Shown here piece by piece: positions 34,678-48,800 of a stretch of 64,000 nucleotides of DNA; position 1 is the first letter of the stretch; each line of letters starts with the position of its first letter. Location of the stretch: positions 47,551,702 through 47,615,701 of the forward strand of contig OZ020307.1 in assembly GCA_963971305.1 (NCBI GenBank), given 5' to 3'. Source of the DNA: Arcuatula senhousia. Its lineage: Eukaryota > Mollusca > Bivalvia > Mytilida > Mytilidae. The notes below the pieces were generated by a model. The model saw nothing but the letters and a program-made list of their open reading frames with translations, did no database searches and was not told the DNA's origin. The position numbers were made by a program, and so were the translations under genes.

Positions 34678-35344
34678 ATAAGGCAATAAATTGTAAATTC
34701 AGCAGAAATAAAATTAAACCAGATTCCTTTTTTAATGACCTTTACATTTTGTAATCTGAACATGGTGAGTTTTCTTTCTTGAATATGTTTATTTCTAAAA
34801 ATAAAAGGACTGGATCATTATTGCATTGGTGGGTGTCAAAATGTCAACTTCAAATTGAAATTAATCCTGATATTCAAAAGAACTAGAGGCTCCTATAAAA
34901 AAAGGGAAAGTTTTGTACTCATTCAAAGTTTAAACTTCTCAAATTTTTTTTCTAAATCACCAGTTACAAGTTAGTTGCTTTAACCCCCACCCCACCCAAA
35001 CCATTGCATTAATAAGAAAAAAAAATTTGTGGAAATAAAGAAGGATGTGGCAATCATGGACAAAGATGCCCCTGCATAGAACCCCCAAAAGAAAGTAGAA
35101 ATCTGACAAAAAGTTGCTTATAGGGTGTACAGTTTGTAAAAATGAACCACCCTACCAAATTTCAAATCATATTCATGTACAGTCTTTGAGAAAAACTCAA
35201 TGGAAATTTATATTTTCAGACGATCACAAGTAAAAATGACCCCCCCCCCCCCACACACACATGTCATAGCTGGGCCATATAAGTTAATAAAATATATGTC
35301 TTTCCCCTTTTGCTCTAAAAGTTCTTAGTTCAAAGGGCCAAAAC
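34678..35344. other. DIRS right flank, no gene seen
   Basis: AT-rich unique sequence. It contains a run of C followed by CA repeats at 35240-35262. No coding signal. Confidence 0.5.
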
Positions 35345-35984
35345 TCTAAAAAAATTAAAGTTTGTTTTTGCCTACAAAAACGATGTCTCCCCCCGTTTCC
35401 CCAAAAAGTTCCAAGTTCAAAAGGCACTTACTCCCAAAAATATTTGATGATCAAAATTTCCTGGTAATATGCACAACTACATATGGTGTCCTTCCTATCT
35501 ACCAAGTTTCGTTGAATTTGGTTCAGTAGTTTCAGAGGAGTTGCGCTGACAAGATGATAAATGAGGATTTTCAGCTAATTTCTAAGTTCAAAGGGCCACA
35601 ACTTCCACAAAAATTTGGGGATCAAAATTTCCTGGTAATATGCACAACTACATATGGTGTCCTTTCTATATACCAAGTTTCATTGAATTCGGTTCAGTAG
35701 TTTCAGAGGAGTTGCGCTGACAAGATGATAAATGAGGATTTTCAGCAAATTTCTAAGTTCAAAGGGCCATAACTCCCACAAAAATTTGAGGATCAAAATT
35801 TCCTGGTAACATGCACAACTACATATGGTGTCCTTCCTATATACCAAGTTTCGTTGAATTCGGTTCAGTAGTTTCAGAGGAGTTGCGCTGACAAACTTTG
35901 TGACGGACAGACGGACGGACGGACAGACGGACGGACGGACACGACAAAAACAATATGTCTCCCCACAAAAGTGGGGGGAGACAT
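35345..35984 (+). mobile_element. Pearl-like element, family C, complete copy
   Basis: The start segment is attaaagtttgtttttgcct with a C-run. Three tandem units of about 170 bp share ctggtaatatgcacaactac and ggttcagtagtttcagagga. A (ACGG)n-type tract lies at 35905-35940, and the terminal hairpin ccccac-aaaa-gtgggg at about 35961-35976, ending in agacataa. It is the reference copy for interpreting the split copy at 23646-25432. Confidence 0.8.
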
Positions 35985-38900
35985 AAATATTACTTACTAA
36001 ATTCTACTCATTATTTGCATGTAATATGTTGTTCTAATGCTACATACCAATAAGTTTTATTTTGTTCTGTTAAGTAGCTTCAGAGGAGTTGAATAGAATA
36101 AATTAATTTGTGACAGACAGATGGACAGACAAGACAGGACTATGTTTCCCCACCAAATATAAAATATCTAACAAAGTAAAATGGACAAAAAGACAGGTTT
36201 TAATCATTTATCTTACTAAATATGATAAGCTCCTTTAATCAGAATGCAAAGATCTCAAATTTCAGTAATTTTTACATAAAGTATATATCAATAAAATTAA
36301 GTTCTTGTGCCCACTTCCCCCTATGTTAAATCTCAATCACCAACATTTTCCCTTTTTAGTCATACCTGACCAATTATAAAAAATATCAATTTATAATATC
36401 AGAATAAAATAACACTCAATGTCCTACATTCAATTTTCCGCTATTCTCAATTACCTGCCTGGATAAAAATCACTGAGCTATTTTCATAGAAACGTTACAA
36501 TTAGTCAAATCAACATCTTTATCGATGTTTTAAAACAGAGATTCTTTCCGTAAATCAATAGTAAATGGATTTCACCCATTTTAAATAAACATCGCTGACA
36601 AAGTATTAATCCATAGCTGCTAACAAAAGGAAGCACGAGTTAGCTTTCACTTTAATTGTTAGATCCTTTCTCCTTGCGCTATCGGCATTGATTCTGATTT
36701 AATCTGAGTCCCCAGTGCTCTTATCGTTTTTTTATACTGCACAATGGTTCGTTGTGATGTTTTACATTAATTGAAACTAAAAACGATATTAATTTCATCC
36801 TTTTCATGAAAAAATAAAAAGATAAAAGAAGAAAATGAAACGAGAATGACAGAATATTAAAAATTTTCAACATTTTAATTGAAACATCTAACGACCAGTC
36901 CTTTTTGATTTATTAAGCCGAACTTTATCTGTTATCGAAGATTTAATTGCAATAAAGAATTACTCATCTAGCTAAATACGGAGACTAGTGCAAACAATAA
37001 CGTTAATAAGCCAGAATATTGATTAACAAATAAACAGTCGTATCCAACATAATTATTCTATCAATAACTTAATAGGAATGACGGGACTCAAGATGCGGCA
37101 AATAGGATTGTCAAGAAGGGAGACAATCCTTATAATTGACTCAGTAACAACATCTCCCGCGGGATCAAATCATTGCTAACAGAATAAGAAAGGAAATGGA
37201 AAACTGTAATTGAGTGTTTCTCCATAATGTATCATTTAAATCTAAGAATCTTTGCCGATACATATTGTTTCGTAATAAGGTGAGGGATGAAAAGACACAT
37301 TGAGGTCTCTGAACGTTTCAAGTTTTGACTGGGATCATAAGTTCATAACCATCTCATCAGGGAATTGAAGGAACTAAAGAGTTGAGTTTCTACATGTAAT
37401 TGGCTCTAATGAACTATGTTTGCAGCCTTACATTGAAGTTAAATCTTATTATTATACTTGATTGTGGGGACACAAGTTATAAGCTTATATATTGACTGAA
37501 AGTGTCTTCAATTTTATTGGTACGGTAAAAAAATGTAACAAAATTACCAGTTCATAAAGTGGTTAATTAGAGGAGAGTAAATACAAATTTCATCTTTTTC
37601 TATACCTTTCACTTTACTGTGAATCAAAACTGTAACCCCCTACCCCATCAAAAGCCTAATTGTTGGGCTGGGGACATGTGACCTTCTACTGCTCATGTAT
37701 GCCCTTGAGTAAGAATTCACACTAACAATATAACCTTCATATCAAATTTAAACCTTCATCGATAAAAAATGTACTTCAGTACTAAAAGTTCAGAAGAAAA
37801 ATTCTTTAAAAGTCCAGGTGCAGATCAAGAAAGTTTGCAAAGTGGGATCCAGTTTGGCTGACCAAAAAACCCTGCCTAGCCTGGTCGGACTTCACCAACA
37901 CTTATTTCTTATAAACATTTCTATAAAAGGGAAAGGGACAGACCCCCCTCCCTGAGTGGACCTACCTCAGAGGTCATGTTAAAATGAACAAGTGCAGAAA
38001 AACTTTATGTCTTTATTTCAATAAAGACCATCTTCAAATCTTTCAACTCTTAACTTTTGAGGCCTATATAAAAAATCTCATTTAATTTTATGATTTGTCA
38101 AAGTCAGATATATCACCTCCAGTAACAAACTAACACTAATGACAATTGTCTAAATAATTGATAGACTTCACATGTAAATTGATTAATTACAATTCACTTT
38201 TCACTTCCACTCTCAAGAGAGATGAACAGATTCAATATCCATGGTGTGGGGCCTTGTCAGGTCATTCTTTATATGGTGATTAATGTGATCAAAGGGAGAT
38301 AACTTTAAAAAGCATATGCCAAAGGATAAACAAGAGGCTCCCATTACGAGTAATCAATATATTTTTGCATGCATTTTAAAAAAAATTAATATTGCATAAA
38401 TTTTCATGACCATTGTATAACATCTATTTATTTGAAATTCTTAAAACTCACAACATATTTTAGTCTTTTTTTAAAAGGCCACATGAGAAATCATTTCTTT
38501 TTTTGAGAAGTAAAAAACTGCCAAATGTATCTAATTTCATGTAATAGAGCTTGATAAATTTGCTGTTATTTTTGCCTCAAAAATGATTTATTCATAGACA
38601 AAAATAAGTTTTTTCAAACCCAAAATAACCAAGAAAGGGAGGCAATTAAGATAAAATTTGACATGCACTCGCTAATCTTAGTTTTAGATCTATTGTAATT
38701 TACCTAATATGGTTATCTGAAGAATTTATACCTTCTATCAAGGGTGTAGCTATAAAGTTGTCAAACATTGTACCGAAAATCATTTGTTATAGTTCTACCT
38801 GGACAAATCTTCACACCTGATCAAATTTATATCATACCTGATTCAGGTAAAAATTGTCCTTGACAAGGCTTTAATCTTAGATGCACACACGTCAGTAACA

Positions 38901-41094
38901 TTATCTTCTAGAATTACGATTCGAAAAACAACACCCAAGGGTAAAATATAGAAGAGGACAAAGATGTTTTGTACAGTATAGAATCGTTTAAAAAAAGATA
39001 TAACAGCAAATTGTAATAGGATTAACTTTCTATGTTTGATTTTATAAAAAGTAAAATTTTGAAAGCAAATTAAACTTCTTTCCAGTTTGGAAATTAAGAA
39101 AAGAGCATAAAACCAATAAAAACTTAAGTTTACATTTTTTTACTGCAAATTATTACCCATCTTTACAAAGTAAAAGATTATTTATAAGTTTAAAAGGCAG
39201 ATCCATACATTTTGGTAAGTATGCCCGATTACGGAGGAAAGAGATACCCAGGCCTTCTAAGGCTCTAGTAATTTTTAGAATCCATAGGGGAGGGCACCAT
39301 TTCTCTGCCTTCACTCTAAATTAATCCACACTGAGTTTTCCATTCCCCATTTCTATTTTACATTTGTTCAAAATTACTAACTTTACAGAGAGCAACATTA
39401 AGTAGACATAATGTTAAATAAAGACTTCATCATTAGTCAAACAGTTAAATTAAAAAGAAATTTCCTCATTTCAAAAACTTATGCTGTTTTATCCAAACAC
39501 ATACAAAGTTAACACAAACATTATCTTAATAAAAAATTGTTATTGAAAAGTCGAATAAATCTAATTAAGACATAAAACAATTATTTCCATAAATATATCA
39601 CGATTTTCAGTCCAAACTTAGATCTAGGATAGGAAAATGATTATGAAGCTTAAATCAATAATTGGAAAATGATGTCCTAAAATTATGAGTTAACATTGAA
39701 TTTAAGTGGGAGTATGAAAAGTACAAGAATGTTTTATTAATCCTATACTAGTAACAAGTTGTCTTTTTCTGTGCTATGATTTTTAATAATAACTATTCAT
39801 GAAATTTTAATGGCTATTTCAGAATTGTATGGACATTGTTGCAGCCTTCATTGAGCTTAAGTTCTATACTTTGTAGTTAATTAAAAAAAATGTAATATAA
39901 GGCACTTTCTAAACCTGGGGCTTCACAAAAATAACCCTAGCTTAAACTTAATAGCTTATCAACATCACGAAAATATGTCAAACAAAACTGAACATCCGAG
40001 ATTGGAGACAGTTGGACAGACAGACAGACAGACATAAGATAAATGAAACCCTCCAAACAAGTCAAAGGGCAACAACTCCTACACATGAAATTAAAGTTAA
40101 TTGCCAAACAGAACATGAGCATGACTTAGACTAGCTATTCCAAAGAAAAGACCACCATTTTATTAACTCAAACTTATTTAAGTGATGAAATTCAAATCTA
40201 GTGTTAAATGCATTAAGGTAAAAATTTTCCTTGATATTCGACACTTTTGGAGCACAAATATTTGCTGTCAGAATGGTTACCAAACTTAAATCAATCACAA
40301 CAAACAAACCAAATACCAATAATTAATTGTCATCCTTGTTGATGATGCTTAGTGCAGTTCTTGATTAATACTTAAGTAGCAGACGACACTTTGCTAAGTA
40401 GGTAATCATGGGTAATTTCCCCATCAGAATGTGGTAAAATCAGATAATTCTACCACTGGGATATATATCATTGCTTATGTTCACAAGAATTGTTGCAATA
40501 TATTCCAAGAATGTATTATCTGAAACTCTAATGGGGCACAGCCATGGGGATATTAATAGCTCATTGTAAGAAAAACATCAGATTAATTGCTAATGGGGCA
40601 CAGCCAAGGGGGGATTAATAGATCATTGTGAGGAAAACATCAATTTAATTGCTGTTTTGTGCACTGTTACATGTTTATAGAGAAATAGACAGCTAATCTA
40701 AGGCAGATAAGAGCACTTAATAAACAACATGTAAGCACTTCATAATATTGTAACCATTCCAGAAATTTAATAAGCTGGCAAAGCCAAAAAGCACATAAAA
40801 TTAAAGGACATTGGCTTACAATATCATTTTTTCAAAGGAGTTTCCTGACCCATTCCCTTTGCACAATTCAGTGTATTAAACCTAAAACTTTGAGCAAGCT
40901 TGCTGGGGATATCTCTGTTTCATAGTAGGAAAAAGCAATGGAATTTCTTTATGAACAACATTTCTCACCATGTTAAGTTTTATCAAAATCCATCAAGCAA
41001 GGCATCTGGAGTGTCTGTCTAATTTAATTTCCCCTGAATGATACCAAAAAGCAAAGTTTTCAAAAAATCAAGTTATCCATGAGTTGTATTTAAT
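35985..41094. other. Intronic AT-rich sequence, no gene
   Basis: It contains a decayed pearl end near 36060-36165 and a short gacaga run at 40015-40031. A 62 bp direct duplication lies at 40528-40651, each copy containing ctaatggggcacagcca and ttaattgc. Several stretches rich in attaatt/attgat motifs (36480-37100, 38100-38260) look unlike the repeats and could be regulatory. Confidence 0.45.
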
Positions 41095-41357
<263 letters not shown>

Positions 41358-41389
41358 CCCTAATGTACATCTGTTATAAAAGAGATGAA

Positions 41390-41936
41390 CAGACAACAAG
41401 AAATTAAACTTTGCTTTTGCCTGCAAACGATGTTGCCCTCCCACCTTTCCTTGAAAAAGTTTAAAGTTCAAAGGGCCAGAACTGACACTTAAATTTGAGG
41501 ATAAAAATATCCTGGTAATATGCACAACTTACCTATGATGTCCTTTCTCTACACCATTACTTAGTTTCGTTAATTTCAGATCAGTAGTTTGAGAGGATTG
41601 CACTGACAAGATGATAAATCAGGATTTTTAGAAAATATATTTAAGTTCAAAGGGCCATAACTCCCACAAAATTTTAGGATCAAATTGTCCTGGTATCATT
41701 CCTATGTACCAAGTTTCGTTGAATTTGGTTCAGAAGTTTCAAAGGAGTAATTAATAGCAAGATAATAAATGAGGATTTTCAGCAAATTTCTAAGTTCAAA
41801 GGACCGTAACTCCCCCAAAAATGTGAGGATAAAAATTTCCTTTATACCAAGTTTCATTGAGTTTGGTTCAGTAGACGGACGGACAGACAAAAAAATGTGT
41901 CTCCCTAAAAAAGTGTGGGGGGGGGGAGGTGGAAGA
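41390..41936 (+). mobile_element. Decayed pearl-like element, family C
   Basis: It keeps the start (attaaactttgcttttgcct), three eroded core units (aagttcaaagggcc and ctggtaatatgcacaact), a short acggacggacagac tract at 41874-41888, and a disturbed end hairpin with a G-run near 41921. The family B element at 41937 follows at once. Confidence 0.6.
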
Positions 41937-42840
41937 CACAAGAGTTAACACTAAAGTATGTCTCGCCTGCCGGCACCATCAGAAACAATTATTCGTTCTT
42001 ACTTCCACTATATTTTGAATTTACATGGATTTTCAGTTTCTGAGATCAAAAGATGTTTATAGAACTTAAACATTGCAAATATATGCAATAAAAATAATCA
42101 AAGTCACTCAACCAGAAAATCAAGGTCAAGGTCAAAAGATGGGGATGCAACTGTGCTAAGCTACTACTGGGGCATATGTATACCAAGTTTCATCAACCTA
42201 GGACCTATAGTTCTTGAGATATGGAGGTGCTCGCAAAACTTTTCCATTGCTATTATATGTATTGAAAATTGTCAAAGTCACTCAACCGGAAAATCAAGGT
42301 CAAGGTCAAAAGATGGGGATGCAACTGTGGTAAGCTACTACTGGGGCATATGCATACCAAGTTTCATCAACCTAGGACCTATAGTTCTTGAGATATGGAG
42401 GTGCTCGCAAAACTTTTCCATTGCTATTATATGTATTGAAAATTGTCAAAGTCACTCAACCGGAAAATCAAGGTCAAGGTAAAAAGATGGGGATGCAACT
42501 GAGCTAAGCTAATACTGGGGCATATGCATACCAAGTTTCATCAACCTAGGACCTATAGTTCTTGAGATATGGAGGTGCTCGCAAAACTTTTTCATTGCTA
42601 TTATATGTATTGAAAATTGTCAAAGTCATTCAACCGGAAAATCAAGGTCAAGGTCAAAAGATGGTGATGCAACTGTGCTAAGCTACTACTGGGGCATATG
42701 CATACCAAGTTTCATCAACCCAGGACCTATAGTTCTTGAGATATGGAGGTGCTCATAAAACTTTTCCAAATAGTTAACGCCGCCGTCGCCGCCGCCGGTA
42801 AAGTAACACCTATGTCCCGCTCTGCTTCGCAGGCGAGACA
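41937..42840 (+). mobile_element. Pearl-like element with family B ends and a different core
   Basis: It begins acacaagagttaacactaaag and tgtctcgcctgccggcacca. It carries four units of about 174 bp (phrases caaggtcaaggtcaaaagat and atcaacctaggacctatag), a GCC-rich tract (gccgccgtcgccgccgccg) and the end gcaggcgagacaa. The ends match the nested element at 23852-25183, but the core units are unrelated in sequence. Open frames in the core are repeat translations. Confidence 0.75.
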
Positions 42841-45800
42841 ATAATTGGAGTAAAGATGTCCATCAAACTGAAAGGTTTGTAAACTGCTTAAGACATGTAA
42901 TTTGTTTTACCAAACCAAACCTAATCCGCAGCCAAATTTCTTATCAGTCTCATGTACAGTTTGATGGACATAGCCCTTCTCCCCCCAACAGGTCATTGCA
43001 AGGGCATTAAAATGAACAAAGGCCAAGTTAAAACAGCTTGTTAAGATGTTGACAAACAACTCGTGACAAATCTCAGCTATATATCTAAATAACACTGTTA
43101 AAACCATTTGTATTTTAAATTTTAAAAAGATTAAGAATTATTCAAATTTTAACAATAAATTAGGAATGAATGAAAAGCTAAGTCACTGTTTTCAATTTAA
43201 TTAAAATCATTGAACATATCAAATTTCACATAACTATCCGATTTCTATAGAATTTAAATGTCAACTCAAATAAAAGTTAACATCCTAGAGTCAAAAGATG
43301 AAATATTCAACGCTTTCTAGTGACGCAAATTACAAAATCATCTTCAAAAGTAATGCTCTAATTCTCTGCCTATTAGCATTTTGACAGTAAATTGATAACA
43401 TTGCAATATTGCATCTATCCCTTTATTATCAGGACAAATTAACACGACTGGATCAATTTAATCAAAAATAAAGATTCATTTATCCCACATAAATGCTTTA
43501 CTAGTTTCATTTTATTGAAAAATTTTGTCAAGCAGCAAACAAAAATGTACAGCAGCCCTAGCTTCTATTGTGACGATCAATTTAAATCAATTCCCGATTT
43601 TTACGCTGAGCGAACTCTTAAGATGTTTTCATTTCCTCGATTATAAATACAATACTTTTGATGTGAGTAAATCGTGGATACAATCACTGCTGCCCTCTAT
43701 TAAGCAGACAATCATTAACGGGAATGAATCGCTTCTCGCGGCCACCGTCATTAGAATAGCAATATTAATGAACACCAACACTTAGTGCGAAGTCTCGGAA
43801 AGCTACAAATACCCAATATCGTAAATGACAATAATTTCCCCGCATAGTCGTCAACCATTGACATCTTGTATCTTTTGTCAGATTTCAAGTTATTTGTATT
43901 GAAAGAGTTAATAGAAAATACAAAAGGATAATTAATGTATGCCCCTGCAAAAGGCAATGATACACAGTTTAAGTTGACATACAAAACAACTGTAACCAAT
44001 TACCACAAACCGTATTATGATCACCAAATATAAAGAAAACGAAGGAAACCTAGTTCAGTCTCCCCTACTCCCCTGAATGACAGGACAGGAAATCATCCTT
44101 AATCACAATGTGTAATATTTGAGATCTGTAACCCCTAATGTGATTAAGTTAAAAGTGTTCACAAAATTTGTTGATGAACGTAGACAGATAGACACAACAG
44201 ACTAGAGAAAGTGAAAAGTATATATCATGAAATGATAGGTATGTCTCCAATACAAGTTACTTACAGTTTCTATGAAAAAGCAAATTACACCACAACTTCT
44301 AAAATGTTCTTAAAAATCTTAATATAAAGTCAAATTCTTAAGCAAATTTGCATTGTCATCTTAATTTGCTTTGATTAACAAAGTAATGTCAATAAACAGT
44401 TCATTTAAAAAACAGTTAATAGTAGGGGTGACAAAAATATGTAAACAGTTTCCTCGAAGGACCGAAAAATATGTTCAACTCTCTTCTGCAGTGTAATTGA
44501 AATTTAACGCTTCTTAAAACAAGATTAAATAAGGCATTGTATTTCCCTAAGAGGTTCAATTTATATGAACACGATCAATCTACTAAAAAACTCTTAACAC
44601 GATATTGATTGTTCAGTAACTAATAACAAATCGGAAGAATAGACATTTCTGCTTCTTTACCGATGAAAGTTAACAAAATGTGTGATGTCTCTATTTATGA
44701 GGAAATCAATACCAATCTCTGAATTACTCGCCTCAATAGAATGACATTTATCCAAAACAATTACGGAGTAATGGATTTACGAATTTAGACTGTTGTTGAC
44801 TAAATTCTAATAAGTCAATAACTCTTCTGTTAAAACTGAAAGAAAAGATTCTGTGATTGCTTTCCAGTGTTCAATTATTTGTCAAATTCTACAAGGTTGT
44901 TTTTTCCTTGCTGATGTTGATGCTAATCTTGTTTTGAACTGCCTGTCCATCAATGTGTTTACAAGTATTTTCATTTAAAGGTTACATGTAATTAATTGGT
45001 CAAATTATATTTTCATATTAATTTAATTATTTGATTAGAATCATTGTTGTTTTAAATAAATCTTATTTTAAATTTCCTCAACCACAACAAACAAACATGA
45101 AAAAAAAAAGAAAGAAAGAAAAGAAAAAAGTGCAATGCAAAATAAAATCTTTTATTTTTTTATTGCATTCAGAACATTTGTTGTTCTTTGTTTCTCTTAT
45201 AACATGTTGATGTCCCGATTATGGCTGAAATATCGCCGACAGGACACTTAGCAACCAACAATCAATCAATCAATCTTTGTTTCTCCTTATTCCCAATTAC
45301 AAAACAAACAAAAACAAACAAAGCAGTAAAACAAAATAAAGTTTACAAATGACACAATTAAACAAATATAAATAATTATCTTAAATCAAAACAATTATCT
45401 TAATAACATAAAATGTGATCATCTTGTGTAAATCCTTAAAGTGATAGTATCTACGATTTTGGTGAAATTTTGTTTTTTGGCATTTTGTTCTTAAGATAAT
45501 GCAACTTATCAATTATGATAGATAAAATCTTAATCAGGTACATTAATTAAGCATTAATTGCTTCAAGAAAATGAAATCTAATTCATGTGATTTACTTTGT
45601 AACTCCCCACATGCTGTCAATCAACTTTCTAACAAAGAAAACATGTGTGCTCTGGTCAGAGGTAATCATGATCTTGTGAAATGTTTTGAAAATAGGTCAA
45701 AACCATTGGATAAGACATTTAAGTGTAATTTGATTGGCATGTGATTGATGCCTTTGGGTGGAACACTTGAATTTCTGTCTGGAAGATAATAATTTAAAAA

Positions 45801-48800
45801 CAACTTTTAAATCCAAATTCTAAGCTAATTATTTTATGAATTGCAAAATTTTCATGTATTCACCTTATATTTTGATGAAGTAAAGCTATAATGAATGAAA
45901 TAAATGCTTTAAAAAAATTGCCAAAATCATAGATCCTATACCTTTAATGCATTAACCTAGAACATTTTGCATATTTTATATCACATAAATATCATATCAC
46001 CATCAAGCAAATCTAAATGACATGGTTATGCTGTGCATCATCAACGAGCTCAGCCAGTGGTGAAGAGACATAATTCTCAATCAGATAATCAATTACTTAG
46101 CCACGATTAAATCACAAGTTACAAAACCCCATCAGTAAATAAGTTTATTTCTTTCAAATTAAATGCTCAACAGATTTATCAAATTTCCCCCTTCAGTGAC
46201 CCCAGATAATGATAACTGGTAATCGCTTCAGAGAACAATCTTGGATAAATGACAAGCACTATCAAATAAGATCAAGTTCCGACTCCAGAAAGCTATTTTC
46301 TACACTATCATATCATTGTAGTAAACAATCAATAAATTGTTGTGTTGGAGTTATCTTTCTTACACTGTAAAATGGCCTCATATGTCACTTTCTTGATACA
46401 AGGTTAAGATTGATTGATGCTAGAGGGGGAAAAATGATGAGAGTCAAAACCACAAACAGAAGAGGTTCAGAGTTCATAGGAAGGAAAACATTTATTCAGT
46501 AAATATAAAAACATCTGACTTCAAAACCCTTTGAAGTGCCTCAGTTTTTGTATGCATTTCACAGCTTCTCCATTCTAATTGTGCCATAATGGTTTAGAAA
46601 GGAGATTTGTTAGTGTACACAAATCTTAACTCGTCTGTCAACAGTCTTGTTGAGATATCTCTCTAGGATTCTTGTCAAATTAAGTCTTTAAATTGCTGTT
46701 TTGCCGCATGCCTTTGTATGATTAAGTAGATTGAGTCAGGAGGCTGTTGGCATACCATATAATTATATCTTAAGGCAATAGGGAAATGATTTATTCATTT
46801 TGTTAAGATGTAAAGTAAGAAATATCAAAATGATTACATTGCAATATTATTATCAAAGATTAGATTATTAATATTTGAGTATCAAAGGTAACTTATTGGG
46901 ATAAAGGATGAAACAGTTGATTTTACAACAAGAGGCTCCCAGGAATCTCTCAGATTTCCAATAAATGTTCATGAAACAATATCCAAGAAAGGAGAAGTTA
47001 CAGCATATTAAATTTTGCAAATGGGACTCAATTTTGTGAGTGGTTTTAAATGCAGTAATTTCAGACTTCGTTGGAACAAAAATTGATGCAATCTTATAAA
47101 GAATTTTAAGACTTAAGCTTACATAGAAAGTAACAAACAATAAAATATAATAGCTAGAGCAGAAAAAGTGCAAATGCACTAGATGCTCTTTAGAGCCCTT
47201 CTCCAGATTGTAAAGTTATGGGTGATGGGTGTATCTAATAACATCACATGTTAAACAGATTACACTGTAACATAGACCAATCAAAATTTCTTTCTGATTG
47301 TTTATATAATGTTGGCAACAATAAAAATAACTGGTAGTTGGCAATGTTACAAATGGTTTAGTTTTGATTTCCAGAAAAGTGACAAAAAATAAATAAAAAC
47401 AAAAAGAAATCTATAAAATTCACCATCTTCCCTGTTTATTGCATATTGGCAACCATTACCAAGGCAAAAAAGAACCAAAGTTTTGAAATTAGAAAGAAAT
47501 GAAAATTAATTGAGTTTGACATGATGCTTAAAGCATTAGTCTGTTGCTTATTTAATAGCAATTTCTGTCTGTCTACAAAACACAATTGCATACCTATGTA
47601 TTGGTTATCAATTACATAATTAGTGAATTATCTCCCCTAGTTTAACATCCTGGTCTAGTGTCGTCTGCTTCATTTCAAATCAAAGCCAAAATCTATTTCT
47701 AGCAAGGTATCAAGCAACAGAAAATTACAGTCAGTACTCAATTAGATAGGTATTAAATTGGGTGTTTACAGAAGCTAGGAAATTATTTACTGTTCTTAGA
47801 AGGCCACCTTTACCAACATTAGCTAATTAACAAATTACTAATTGTAATTGTTTCCATATTTACAATTCATCAATAAAAGAAAGGAACTAGCATATATTTA
47901 GATTGTTAATTAGCAGGCGCTAAATTGATATTTTAAGTACATCCTAATTTGAAAATAAAGTACATCAAATCAGTTATTACTTATAATTGTTCCCAGAAAA
48001 TGCAAAATAAGCCAAGTTCAATACTGTATAAATGATACGGTTTCCTTCCTTGTACTGCACATGTTCGATATCTTCCGTACTGGATTATGCTTCTCGGATT
48101 ACTGTTACTTTTCCTTCAATTTTGACCTTCCAATGTTTTGATTCTAATGCTTCTGATGACAGGTTAATTACACCATGAAAAGTGAATTAAATTTAATGCA
48201 ATATGATACAGCCTGTAATAAAGTGAGCGCAACTCATTCCCCTATATGTCTACCTTAATATTATCTTTCAGTTCAGCTTGAAAAATTTTGCAAATAAAAT
48301 TTTTTTTTTTGTATTAAATATGCACAACAACATATTGTGTACTGCTAAAATGCAAACCAAGTTTTGTTATATTCTGTTCAGTAGTTTTAGAGGAGTTGCT
48401 TTCACAAACTCTGATCACAGACAGACGGACCAGTCAAAAACATGATATCCTCTTCATTGCCATAATAAAATAATTCCTAAATTCTCATCCCAATTTCTTG
48501 AATATATTGGAAGGCGGGCAAATTTTAATTCTAAAATTTATTATCCATTTTGATCAAACATTCTGCCATTTTAAAGAAAATTAGCTAAAATTTAACAAAC
48601 CTTCCTAAAAAATTCAAATAATTTTTTTTGAGGGGGGGACGGGACGGGAGGGGATGAGAACCTAGCATATTTTTTATAATGGCCTAGAGTAATCGTTTTA
48701 ATACCCAGTCTTTGGTATTTGTATCACTTTATATAATTTTGGGCGGAGATCAAATGATGCAAGAGTAGCGAGCATGGAATTCATGTAAACACCTTTAAAA

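Noticed and set aside
42153..42482. 109-codon plus-strand frame
   Set aside because: It is made of two copies of the 174 bp tandem unit of a mobile element.
43525..43785. 86-codon frame, possibly coding
   Set aside because: There is no ATG at its start, no domain and no convincing splice signals. Composition alone is not enough.
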